From Branchiostoma floridae (taxonomy: Eukaryota; Chordata; Leptocardii; Amphioxiformes; Branchiostomatidae), in assembly GCF_000003815.2 (NCBI RefSeq), contig NC_049979.1:16469483-16533482 (forward strand): a stretch of DNA of 64,000 nucleotides, read 5' to 3'. The notes below the pieces were generated by a model. That model had not been told where the DNA came from. It worked only from the letters and a program-made list of their open reading frames with translations, and ran no database searches. Positions within the stretch are counted from its first letter, which is position 1. Each line of letters starts with the position of its first letter. Below are positions 1 to 11,274 of this stretch, in pieces. The position numbers and the translations under genes are program-made.

Positions 1-203
1 ATTTAACAGAAAAAATAATATCATTATAAGAACATACCGGGGTATCTCTCTGTGCCATCAATAAATAATGAAATAAGCATTCTGTAAAAACATGTGGCTA
101 TACAATAACTAAATTGCAATTGTCACCATGTTTAGCCATTTAATTATCATAGAAAACTTCTTCACCATAGATTTTACTTCAGGAACAAGAAGACAGTATT
201 TAC

Positions 204-3200
204 CATTTTGCTCTCCAGCCTGATCTGGTACCCCACCACATTACCCAGCCGTTCCACCCTCTCGTTCGCCACCCTGTCAGCCACAGCTGTAGCTGAGATC
301 CTGCGGGGCTGTGTGCAGATGATGTTGCACAGGCCGCCTTTACTGGAGCCCAGGTAATCATCCAGGATGAACTGGGGAACTTGAGTGGTCTTCCCACATC
401 TAGACAGAAAGAAAGACACAATTAATTCCTTTACACTTTGACCCTCTGATACTAGTATACAGGTTGCTCAGGGCTTTAGAAATGCTAAATTTAGATTAAA
501 AAGAAGACATTGTAACGAAATGATGATAGAGTCTAGAATCACAGAGAGTATGTTTCATAAACTAGCCAGGCCAAGAAATGCTATTGATAGCATTTCTGAT
601 ATATTGTACATTGTAACATAACAATTCAGACATCTTAGTAGCATTCTTACCCAGTCATGCCACTGACAACCAAGACTTGGTTGTCTTTCAGGGCCTTTAG
701 AATGTTGTCTTGTTCATTCCATGCTGGTAACTTCTTCCTCTCCCCTAACATGGACCTGTATGCTGATGTTGTCTGTACAGGGAATAGACATAGGTATGTG
801 AAAATAGAGTTGATAGAAACAAAAGTAATGCATCTTGTTGCAGCACATGGAACCAGTTCACAAATTTCTGTCAGCATTTACTCCTAAATCACTAACCTGT
901 TTTTTCTTGAACCTGTCTTTGAGTTTTCTGTTCTCACTCCTCACAACATGCAAGTCCTTAACAGGTCTCACGAATTTGTTGCTCCTAACGACAGCTGTCT
1001 TGACGTCCTCTCCATTTGTCTCCTCTTCAGAAGATGACCCCTCAGGAAGGTCACTGCTCTCTTCATCCTCCACAGATGGAGGCGTCACATTGCCAGTACT
1101 TAATCCCTTACTGGCTCCCCTGGCTGAGATGACTGGCTCTTGTAAACTGAACCTATGAGGCTTCCCCAGTATCAGTTTCCACATTTCATCTTCATCTTCC
1201 AAAACACTGACCAATGAGAACACAGCAGGAGAGTGACTTTCAGCCAATGATTGTGCTTCCTGGTTGAGCCTGAGGGAAATGTTCAAACATGCTGCTGTTG
1301 GGAAGTCAATTCTATTAGAGGTGAAAGCAACTATTGGGGGTTGGTAGGGATATAGACATTGAGCTGGAAAGCGTATTTCTACTTCATAAGGGCTCTGGCT
1401 ACTGGCCTCATCCTCTTGATCCTGTATGAGGTGTTTAGGTCTCTCTTCTTCAGGCTTGACATGACTATGCCGACACCTTCGACCAAATCTACAGTTACCC
1501 TTCAGATAGAATTTACAGATGTCTTCACTCTTCTTTTCAGAATCTTTGCTCCTCTCAGTTAACTTATATTTTGGTCTTTTTCCCTCCTCCTTCTGTTCTT
1601 CTAGGACTTCTAAAATAGGTTTAATATGTGGAAGGTCCAGATGTAGGACCCAGAGCTTGTCAGAGATCCTTTCTTTAAAGGTTTCATCATAGATAGATTC
1701 AAGAGCCACGGCCTCATCCCTTCTTTGTTCCAAAGCCTCATCCATGCTGGGCAGGTCTTCTAACTCTTTGTTCTCTGAGACTCTAATGCCATCTTCTGTA
1801 AGGCACTGGTTGTAGAGAAACTCCATGGAAGCACCTACGTCTCCTTTGTTTGCTTGCAGGGCCTTGACACATCTGTCCACATGAAATCCATATCTGCAAC
1901 ATATACATATATATTTGCAACATGTATGTCAACAAGATACCATTGGCAATTTTTCAATTTTACTATAAAAAAAGCAGTAATTTTCTTTTTTTCCTTTCTC
2001 CAAAACCAGAAATATGTCAGTAGAAAGGAGGAAAATTGGATTTTTAAATACCAAAACTTGCTCACAAGACATAAAATAAAATGAACTAGAGTTCGGGGAC
2101 CTCATACCTCCATGAAATATTTATTGCTTTTTTGTGGATGGTATGTAATGTTTATAGTCGGTTGTATTTGAGAGTAATGGTTATATAACATAAATGTTAT
2201 GGGAAAGTAGTGGTGTATTTATTTAATGACACAGAGGATGTCCATCTGATTAGTAATTATCAAAATGTGACACTTAGTTGTGTAATGTGCGTTTAAGAGG
2301 TCGACGGCATATGGTAGCGTGGTGTTCCTTAAGCTTGATGTTTGGCATTTAAAATGTCTAAGGTTGTCAGCATTATTGAGGTTCGACTATGTGCCTCAGA
2401 GCTGTGTGGTGGGAGGAAGTTGGGAAACTCAGAAAGAAGAAGGGATGTGGCCAACTTTAGTCAGATGGTGATTTGATTTTCCACCAATATGTCATAACAT
2501 CTGCTGTTCACACGGTACAAAACGAGATGCACACTTTCCTCTGACAGCCCTACACCAACTGTAAGATGAATACTTGGCGCCAACCCCGTCTGCTAAAAAC
2601 AAGTACCATTGGCTACGAAAGAGACAACTAACAACTGTCCCTTATCGTAACAAAATCAGAACATCTGACACTCAACCCAGATGAGAGGACCTAATGGCAT
2701 TTTAATCACCATGTCACTCAAATCAGCAGTACAGTATGTGAGACATCCATACCTGTTAAGCATTATCGTTAAATGTACCTCAACTTCTTACAACTATACT
2801 TACGCTTCACATCTCCATGATATCCTAAGCAGACATAAATAAAACTAATTATCATATTAAAAAAACTCGGGGTTCCCCAAACAGCTGTCACCTCACCATC
2901 TGCTTGGAGCTAAGCCCATTAACAAACACATAAAGCACGATGCCTGTACCAATATATCTCAAATATAGGGGTGTTTTCTGATATTATTACATCGATTATA
3001 ACAACAGATACGGCTCCTAAAATCTCATCGATTCGAGCTTTTATCACACCCCACCAACACAACAAGTATGAAACCAATCCATCCAGCCGTTCTTGAGTAA
3101 TCATCTACACAGACAGAGACACATAACAGAAAATATAACCTCCATTCCATGACATTTCATGGAGGTAATTATTCCCCTAATCTTACAACAAGACAATCCC

Positions 3201-4782
3201 ATAGTGCTGATGCCAATGACTTAATCCTGGTCATTACCTCTGTAGTCTATGAAGAGCCATTCTGTTGATCTCCAGCCTAGTCTGCCCCACCTCATCCAGT
3301 ACATTCACTTGTGCAGTCCCTGAGTAAGATGTCAACTCCTGCACAGCAATCCTGGAGTCTGTCAGCCAGTACTGGTCTTCCATACGTACATCCAACTCAT
3401 CATACTCCTCTGGGTCACTGGGAATGATGCAAAGCTTAATGTTAGGACAGCAAATCTTTGAGACATAATCAGTTTTCTACAGATGGATGTAATACATTCC
3501 TTAATAGGGTAGAGGATGAATAAAGGGGACTTATCTGGTTCCATCATGGATGTTGATTCTTCATATGCCTTTCCTTTGTTTGAAAAAAATATGCTACAAA
3601 ATGTATCTTGATTCCATTTCATTTCACGTGGACTGGAGGAGTCCTTCTGGCCCTCCCTTAACAGGTAAGCAGCTTACACTTCATCAAGGTCTGCACCTTG
3701 CAGGCTCTTGAGCATGTCTCGCACCATGTCCTGATTTTCATTGGTCATGTGCAGTCGTTGAATCTGTACTTTCCTCCCATGATGACCACGGCCATGGCCA
3801 CCCCTGTATCCACGGGAAACACCAGATGTGGAACTTCCTCCACGCCCATAAGAGGAGGGTGCTCCTCCGGCTTTGGGCCCAGCAGATCTACAGATGTAGG
3901 AGAGACAACAAAGTTATCTATCAACTTGAGCTGACTCTTGCTTCATTTAAAGAACGCCCAGAAAATCAATCAATCAATCAATGTTCTTCAAATGTTAATC
4001 ATAGATACATTGACTTATTTATGAAAATGGGAATGTCATGTCCTTGAAATAATAATAACATAGGCCAGATCAAAAATATGATATTGTTCTGATTTACACT
4101 GAGGTTTTTGTTCAATACTGACATTGTCCGAGGAATGATCTGACACGATAACTTGTACATAAGTGGTTTTTATGATATGTATCATCTAGCATCAACATAC
4201 TGATGTTGTTGTCTAAAATCAAAGCCATCATCAACATCATAATCCAGGTCAGTGAAGGTTGCATCTCCCAAGTAGCCCTCAGCCACAGCTGATGCCCCTG
4301 CCTTCCTGCCTTCACCTCCACCCCCAGCTAAGCTTGGTCTCCCTCTGCCTCGACCTAGGGAAACATAGGGCAGGTATGGTGTATACGTAGCATCCTATCA
4401 AATTGACAAAAAACAGATGCCCCGTGTTTGAGGACAGCCACAGCTTGAGTTTGTTACATCCTACAGTGAGTGGATTAAACCTATTATGTCAGTCTGGTAT
4501 TAGTACTATTACACAGCATGCATTCATTTCGTAATTTACTACACAAAATTGGTGTATTTGTCATGAGGTTTACCAGATATGTAAACAAACAAACAATTCT
4601 GGATAAGTGATGTATTGAATTAAGCCAAGTGTCATGTAAAAACTTTTCTTACCCCCTCCACCTCTGCTCCCTCCACCTCTGCCCCCTCTTCCTCGCCCCC
4701 CACCTCGTCCAGACGTAGGCTTGTTAAATCTTCCTCCGCCACGGTTGGGCTTTCCACCTCTGCGTTTCACCCCTTCACTCAT
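204..4782 (-). CDS. DHX57: DHX57-type DEAH-box RNA helicase, N-terminal 663 residues (gene continues beyond left edge)
   Basis: Predicted ATP-dependent 3'-5' RNA helicase of the DEAH/RHA family. Seven coding exons join in frame: 4782-4653, 4354-4201, 3887-3678, 3417-3238, 1893-897, 772-651, 399-204. Start ATG at 4782 lies just inside an exon whose AG acceptor precedes 4801, so an upstream 5'UTR exon is expected. Residues 1-45 are an RGG/GGR-rich RNA-binding-like tail. A UBA-like segment begins near residue 226 (YGFHVDRC...KGDVG). An RWD-type region starts near 284 ([14 protein letters not shown]) and is interrupted by a CCCH zinc finger at 351-369 (spacing C-x7-C-x5-C-x3-H). The helicase core begins with Walker [15 protein letters not shown], split by the last intron (K near 601), then motif Ia [18 protein letters not shown] and DEAH together are diagnostic of DHX57. 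The DEAH box, helicase C, HA2 and OB-fold regions lie outside the window. Confidence 0.93.
2105..3167. mobile_element. candidate inverted-repeat element inside a DHX57 intron
   Basis: An exact 14-bp inverted repeat (TACCTCCATGAAAT at 2105-2118 and its reverse complement at 3154-3167) brackets 1,063 bp of the intron between DHX57 coding exons 4 and 5. The right end can also fold on itself: ACCTCCAT at 3139-3146 pairs with ATGGAGGT at 3159-3166. The adjoining sequence around 3075-3135, read on the minus strand, resembles a widely dispersed invertebrate repeat (GGAGGT...TCTGTCTGTG...ATTACTCAAGAACGG). No target-site duplication is clear and no coding domain is seen inside, so it would be a non-autonomous element or a chance pairing of two repeat ends. 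Confidence 0.4.
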
Positions 4783-5785
4783 TGTGTGAGTGAGAACCAC
4801 CTGATGTAACAAAGGCACACAGATGAATAGCTGGTAATCAAGTACTGACTGTATTCATAGAGCTTGTATTAAGTTGTAATGCATTTACTGTATGCTCCCT
4901 TAGAATTCTTTCAAAGGTTGATTTGCTATGATAATTTATTTATCTGCTCTGTTGATCTGTAGGTGCTGATCACTTCTTGATGCACAATTTTTCAGATGAT
5001 AACGTTAGCATAAGTTAAGGCAGTTACGGTGACAGGAATGATAGGTAATATCCGTTGAGTCCTTCCATGCCAGGCAGGAGGCCTGCCCGCCCTAACCCAG
5101 GACCTCTACTCCCCTCCCTATGTTGCCCCTTGCGGGGGTATTTGGAGGTATCTAAAGATGATGATGATAATAATATGTCAATGGTGTGATGTAAACATTC
5201 CGCCATATTGCAGGCACCATTACATTCCAGAAATTGTAACGCAAATCAAAACAATCAGGTCAAGACAGGGCCTTCACCTTTGACATATTTACTGGCTGCG
5301 ATTCCACCGCCGCACGTATGCGCACTCGACTGCGAAAGGGCTTTAAATATTGATCCTAATAATTTGAAAATTGAAGCAGACAACTAGACGACAGCAAAAA
5401 GGTCAGGTAAGTAGAGTAGATATTTTCAACGACTTTAAATAGAAACTCAACTCATCAACCGATCTAAACCATAGGAGGAGGCTAGAGCACCCACCTTCGC
5501 CGGCTCAACAGCAACTCGCTCAGTCCTGATGCAACCGATTAATGCTATGAATAGTAACTAGGATCAAAATACAATACTTATACCAAAGGTGGGCTTTAAA
5601 CTTATTCTGTGGGCTCTCTTGGTAATTACCGAGTATGTAATCGGCGGCGTGGACAAATCACCAAAAAGTCGCCATTTGCGGTAGCGGGAGCATGGTTTTG
5701 TCCCATATATGCAAATGGCAGCATGCATACATTCACATGCTAATAAGTACATGTAATTTAACATAAGCACTTTTTGTACATTTTG
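4783..5785. other. 5' flank of DHX57: presumed UTR/promoter DNA, no gene recognised
   Basis: Stretch between the DHX57 start codon and the satellite block. A splice acceptor (TTACATCAG on the minus strand, just right of 4801) implies a non-coding first exon further right, which cannot be pinned down. Around 5060-5190 there is C-rich sequence followed by GATGATGATGATAATAAT, which looks like dispersed repeat DNA. Nothing with convincing coding potential is seen. Confidence 0.5.
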
Positions 5786-7144
5786 GTTCACACTGTACAC
5801 TCCAGTACAGTTCTGTACACTCTTGTTCACTCTGTACTCTCCAGCTTCACTCTAGCGCACTCTTATACACTCTGGTACACTCTTATACACTCTAGTTCAC
5901 TCTGTACACTTTGGTTCACTCTGTACTCTCTAGCTTCACTCTAGCGCACTCTTATACACTCTGGTACACTCTTATACACTCTAGTTCACTCTGTACACTT
6001 TGGTTCACTCTGTACTCGCTAGCTTCACTCTAGCGCACTCTCATACACTCTGGTACACTCTTATAGGNNNNNNNNNNNNNNNNNNNNNNNNNNNNNNNNN
6101 NNNNNNNNNNNNNNNNNNNNNNNNNNNNNNNNNNNNNNNNNNNNNNNNNNNNNNNNNNNNNNNNNNNTTAGTTATTAGCGCTCGAACCTGACCTCACGTG
6201 ACACAACCAGCAGCCCCCGACAGGGAGGCCAGTCGCGTCAGGATGCGCTCGTCACGGCATCAGCAAATCTTACTGTAGCGTAAATGTCACTCTAGTTCAC
6301 TCTGTACACTTTGGTTCACTCTGTACTCTGCTTCCCTCTATTCACTCTAGCGCACTCTTATACACTCTTATACACTCTGGTACACTCTAGTTCACTCTGT
6401 ACACTTTGGTTCACTCTGTACTCTGCTTCCCTCTATTCACTCTAGCGCACTCTCATACACTCTTATACACTCTGGTACACTCTAGTTCACTCTGTACACT
6501 TTGGTTCACTCTGTGCTCTGCTTCCCTCTATTCACTCTAGCGCACTCTCATACACTCTTATACACTCTGGTACACTCTAGTTCACTCTGTACACTTTGGT
6601 TCACTCTGTACTCTGCTTCCCTCTATTCACTCTAGCGCACTCTTATACACTCTAATACACTCTGGTACACTCTTATACACTCTAGTTCACTCTGTACACT
6701 TTGGTTCACTCTGTACTCTGCTTCCCTCTATTCACTCTAGCGCACTCTCATACACTCTTATACACTCTGGTACACTCTAGTTCACTCTGTACTCTTTGGT
6801 TCACTATGGTTCACTCTTATACACTCTGGTACACTCTTATACACTCTAGTTCACTCTGTACACTTTGGTTCACTCTGTACTCTCTAGCTTCACTCTAGCG
6901 CACTCTTATACACTCAGGTACACTCTTATACACTCTAGTTCACTCTGTACACTTTGGTTCACTCTATACTCTGCTTCCCTCTATTCACTCTAGCGCACTC
7001 TCATACACTCTTATACACTCTGGTACACTCTAGTTCACTCTGTACACTTTGGTTCACTCTGTACTCTGCTTCCCTCTATTCACTCTAGCGCACTCTCATA
7101 CACTCTTATACACTCTGGTACACTCTTATACACTCTAGTTCACG
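5786..7144 (+). repeat. satellite array, left arm (CACTCT-rich ~11-bp sub-repeats)
   Basis: Tandem array built from ~11-bp sub-repeats of the type TACACTCTNGT, organised in higher-order units of roughly 89-98 bp (TTCACTCTGTACACTTTGG ... GCGCACTCTTATACACTC). It is interrupted by a 100-N gap (6068-6167) and by about 120 bp of unrelated unique sequence (6168-6285). The same satellite occurs in reverse complement at 7757-9899, so this block is one arm of a large inverted structure. Apparent open frames with repeated HSSTLYTLV-like peptides are by-products of the array. Confidence 0.92.
6068..6167. other. assembly gap (100 N)
   Basis: A run of 100 N inside the left satellite arm. The unit size of 100 suggests a placeholder, so true arm length and the relation of the unique 6168-6285 segment to its surroundings are unknown. 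Confidence 0.99.
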
Positions 7145-7755
7145 GTCTGTCTAAATACCACAAACGACCACAAACGACTCGGAAATACCACAAACGACCA
7201 CAAACGACTCTAAAATGCAGTGTATATGGGTCAAAGACCTTTTGTGGCGCTTTGGAGACATTGTTTACACATTTGTGAATTCAAAAAATGCAGCAAGTCC
7301 TACGTATTCACCAGTTATTTCGAGATCAAAGCGATTCTTTGCCGCCATGTTGGATCGCCCGTGCTATGAGTCTGCATGGGGAAGTCCTCGATACCTTCCA
7401 CGGTTCCATAGACGACAGGACGATAGAACTATGGACGCTGTTGGTTCATAGATTATAGCATGACACAACTTTATCATTGTCAACTTATAAAACTTGTATA
7501 CTAAGTGTTCTTCAGCCTCAAATGCAGGCACGCATTCATTGACAGCGCGCCATCGTGACCGACTTGAAACCGGCGGACTAACTCGAAATAACTGGTGAAT
7601 ACGTAGGACTTGCTGCATTTTTTAGATTCATAAATGTGTAAACAATGTCTCCAGAGCGCAACACAAGGTATTTGACCCATATACACTGCATATTAGAGTC
7701 GTTTGTGGTGTTTCTGAGTTGTTTGTGGTCGTTTGTGGTGTTTAGGCAGACCCTC
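7145..7755. mobile_element. palindromic centre of foldback element (inverted arms 7145-7324 and 7582-7755, loop 7325-7581)
   Basis: About 180 bp at 7145-7324 reappears as an imperfect reverse complement at 7582-7755. It includes repeated ACCACAAACGACCACAAACG near the outer edge and an identical inner stretch ending in AGTTATTTCGAG. The ~257-bp loop between them is unique in the window and shows no recognisable protein. Satellite arms of opposite orientation adjoin both outer edges. Long terminal inverted repeats rich in tandem repeats around a small centre are the hallmark of Foldback/Galileo-type DNA elements (P superfamily). No transposase is present here, so assignment is by architecture only. 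Confidence 0.65.
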
Positions 7756-7756
7756 T

Positions 7757-9899
7757 AGTTCACTCTGTACCAGAGTGTTATAAGACTCGCTAGAGTGAAG
7801 CTAGAGAGTACAGAGTGAACCAAAGTGTACAGAACTAGAGTGTATAAGAGTGTACCATAGTGTATAAGAGTGCGCTAGAGTGAAGCAAGAGAGTACAGAG
7901 TGATCCAAAGTGTACAGAGTGTATAAGAGTGTACCTGAGTGTATAAGACTGAACCAGAGTGAACCAAAGAGTAGTGAGTGAACTTGAGTGTATTAGAGTG
8001 TTCCAGAGTGTGCTAGAGTGAATAGAGGGAAGCAGAGTTCAGAGTGATCCAAAGAGCACAGAGTGAACTATTAGAAGAGTGACAGAGTGTATAAGAATGT
8101 ATAAGAGTGCGCTAGAGTGAATAGAGGGAAGCAGAGTACAGAGTGAACCAAAGTGTACAGAGTGAACTAGAGTGTATAAGAGTGTACCAGAGTGTATAAG
8201 AGTGCGCTAGAGTGAAGCTGGAGAGTACAGAGTGAACCAAAGTGTACAGAGTGAACTAGAGTGTATAAGAGTGTATCAGAGTGTATAAGAGTGCGCTAGA
8301 GCTAGTGAAGCTAGAGAGTACAGAGTGAACCAAAGTGTACAGAGTGAACTAGAGTGTACCAGAGTGTATAAGAGTGCGCTAGAGTGAAGCTAGAGAGTAC
8401 AGAGTGAACCAAAGTGTACAGAGTGAACTAGAGTGTATAAGAGTGTACCAGAGTGTATTAGAGTGTATAAGAGTGCGCTAGAGTGAATAGAGGGAAGCAG
8501 AGTACAGAGTGAACCAAAGTGTACAGAGTGAACTAGAGTGTACCAGAGTGTATAAGAGTGTATGAGAGTGCGCTAGAGTGAATAGAGGGAAGCAGAGTAC
8601 AGAGTGAACCAAAGTGTTACAGAGTGAACTAGAGTGTATAAGAGTGTACCAGAGTGTATAAGAGTGCGCTAGAGTGAAGCTAGAGAGTACAGAGTGAACC
8701 AAAGTGTACAGAGTGAACTAGAGTGTATAAGAGTGTACCAGAGTGTATAAGAGTGCGCTAGAGTGAAGCTAGAGAGTACAGAGTGAACCAAAGTGTACAG
8801 AGTGAACTAGAGTGTACCAGAGTGTATGAGAGTGCGCTAGAGTGAATAGAGGGAAGCAGAGCACAGAGTGAACCAAAGTGTACAGAGTGAACTAGAGTGT
8901 ACCAGAGTGTATAAGAGTGTATGAGAGTGCGCTAGAGTGAATAGAGGGAAGCAGTGTATAAGAGTGTACCAGAGTGTATAAGAGTGCGCTAGAGTGAAAC
9001 TAGAGAGTACAGAGTGAACCAAAGTGTATGAGAGTGAACTAGAGTGTATAAGAGTGTACCAGAGTGTATAAGAGTGTATAAGAGTGCGCTAGAGTGAATA
9101 GAGGGAAGCAGAGTACAGAGTGAACCAAAGTGTACAGAGTGAACTAGAGTGTACCAGAGTGTATAAGAGTGTATTAGAGTGCGCTAGAGTGAATAGAGGG
9201 AAGCAGAGTACAGAGTGAACCAAAGTGTACAGAGTGAACTAGAGTGTATAAGAGTGTACCAGAGTGTATAAGAGTGCGCTAGAGTGAAGCTAGAGAGTAC
9301 AGAGTGAACCAAAGTGTACAGAGTGAACTAGAGTGCATAAGAGTGTACCAGAGTGTATAAGAGTGCGCTAGAGTGAAGCTAGAGAGTACAGAGTGAACCA
9401 AAGTGTACAGAGTGAACTAGAGTGTATAAGAGTGTACCAGAGTGTATAAGAGTGTATAAGAGTGCGCTAGAGTGAATAGAGGGAAGCAGAGTACAGAGTG
9501 AACCAAAGTGTACAGAGTGAACTAGAGTGTATAAGAGTGTACCAGAGTGTATAAGAGTGCGCTAGAGTGAAACTAGAGAGTACAGAGTGAACCAAAGTGT
9601 ACAGAGTGAACTAGAGTGTATAAGAGTGTACCAGAGTGTATAAGAGTGCGCTAGAGTGAAGCTAGAGAGTACAGAGTGAACCAAAGTGTACAGAGTGAAC
9701 TAGAGTGTATAAGAGTGTACCAGAGTGTATAAGAGTGTATAAGAGTGCGCTAGAGTGAATAGAGGGAAGCAGAGTACAGAGTGAACCAAAGTGTACAGAG
9801 TGAACTAGAGTGTACCAGAGTGTATAAGAGTGTATGAGAGTGCGCTAGAGTGAATAGAGGGAAGCAGAGTACAGAGTGAACCAAAGTGTACAGAGTTGA
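7757..9899 (-). repeat. satellite array, right arm, inverted relative to 5786-7144
   Basis: Reverse-complement counterpart of the left satellite: GAGTGTATAAGAGTG-type ~11-bp sub-repeats in ~89-bp higher-order units. The anchor GTGAACTAG recurs at about 9234, 9323 and 9412. Two unit variants alternate: one with GTGAAGCTAGAGAGTAC and one carrying an extra GTGAATAGAGGGAAGCAG block. The array runs into a 100-N gap at 9900-9999, so its outer end is not seen. Confidence 0.93.
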
Positions 9900-9999
9900 N
9901 NNNNNNNNNNNNNNNNNNNNNNNNNNNNNNNNNNNNNNNNNNNNNNNNNNNNNNNNNNNNNNNNNNNNNNNNNNNNNNNNNNNNNNNNNNNNNNNNNNN
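9900..9999. other. assembly gap (100 N)
   Basis: 100 N closing the right satellite arm. Sequence resumes at 10000 with non-satellite DNA, so the outer terminus of the foldback structure and any target-site duplication are lost here. Confidence 0.99.
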
Positions 10000-11274
10000 G
10001 GGAAATGTTCCAACAAATTGTGTCATTTTTCCCTCCATAAACCCTTTTATTACCCCCATAAACCAAGCTGCTAAGCTGGGCCTTTTGTTTGGGTCTTGTA
10101 TTTTTAGATTTTCTTTTGTAGACACTGGTGACTCTTTGGTGATAAGCTCTCAGACAGACACAATTTCCTGCACTTAGCAGGGATGTGTGAATTGCCCTCT
10201 TCCCAGCCCACTGACCCAGTTTCATCATATTGTTTCCATGTTCGAACATGTGATCACATGTGATCACAAATGATGAATCTATGTTGGAACAGTTTAGAAA
10301 CTATCAGAAATTATGACTTTGATGTCAGAAATGTTTCTAACATGTTTTAATACTGTAGAAAATATTTAGAACATCACAATGATGTTATAAACAGTTCTAA
10401 ACAGTTACTTATCACAATTAGAATGTTATAAAGATTTCCAAAATGTTGGAACAAAAGGCAAGAAACACCCTCTTGGTAATGTGGAATTGACTATGTTGGT
10501 TGAGAAGACGAAGGTCGATTTTGGGCCCCTGGTATGTGACTGGTACTGCAGCAGAACTTCCATTTTTGTATCTTTTGAGCAGGACATGTTATGCTCTTGA
10601 TTTTTGGTGGCAGATAGCTTGTGATGTAAGGAAGTGATGTATGTAAGTGATGTAACGTTATATTTGGGCCCCCTGGCATCTTGCTCTGGAACTTCAGGGT
10701 CATTTTGTCAAAATCTTCCAATTAGCATAACGGAACATAGGAACAATGGATTTCCATGATATTTAGTATGCAGGTATCTTTGGCAGAGATGTAAATAATT
10801 ATTCAAGTACAAATTATGCAAATTTGGACTTAATTTGCATACTTAATGAGGAAAATCTGTATTTACAGTCTTTCCATTACAGGACTCAAATACATCTAAC
10901 ATGTAGTTTGTGACAGGAGGATGATAAGCAGATTATGCCAATAAATCCCTAATTTGCACAATTAATGTGATAGTGTCCTAATTCTTCTAAGTAAGTCTTT
11001 GGAGGCCAATGGCCAATGTCAATTATGCGTTTATCGCCCCGGTCCCCCCTTGCAGTGGTTTTCCTAGGTACATCCATTAATGCCATGTTAGACATATCCA
11101 CCACTTTGAAAAACGGTAGGTTTGAGATTGCTATGGTACAACACTCCCCATTTATTCAGGTCAATTTGGATATGTTACAGGGGTGCATTGTACTGGGGAT
11201 GTTGGGTTGGAGATCTATTTGGGGGTATCTTTTGAGCGGGAACCTTGAAATGTACCTTCAAGTTGGTGAAATAA
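10000..11274. other. AT-rich intergenic DNA with dispersed-repeat fragments, no gene seen
   Basis: No exon with splice sites and coding character was found. Recognisable pieces are a TGTTAGAACA-like AT-rich stretch (10260-10450) and a GGGCCCC-containing repeat (about 10505-10715). The segment TACTGCAGCAGAACTTCC in the latter has a close match at about 31007-31025, and TTTGGGCCCCCTGGCATCTTG resembles 13037-13070. These look like fragments of one dispersed repeat family. Confidence 0.55.

Noticed and set aside
5786-7144. CRISPR-like array
   Set aside because: Repeats are contiguous ~11-bp sub-repeats without unique spacers, in a eukaryotic genome.
5786-9899. Open frames encoding HSSTLYTLVHSVL-type repeated peptides
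   Set aside because: They arise from the satellite array in several frames and both orientations, lack start/splice context, and some run through N gaps.
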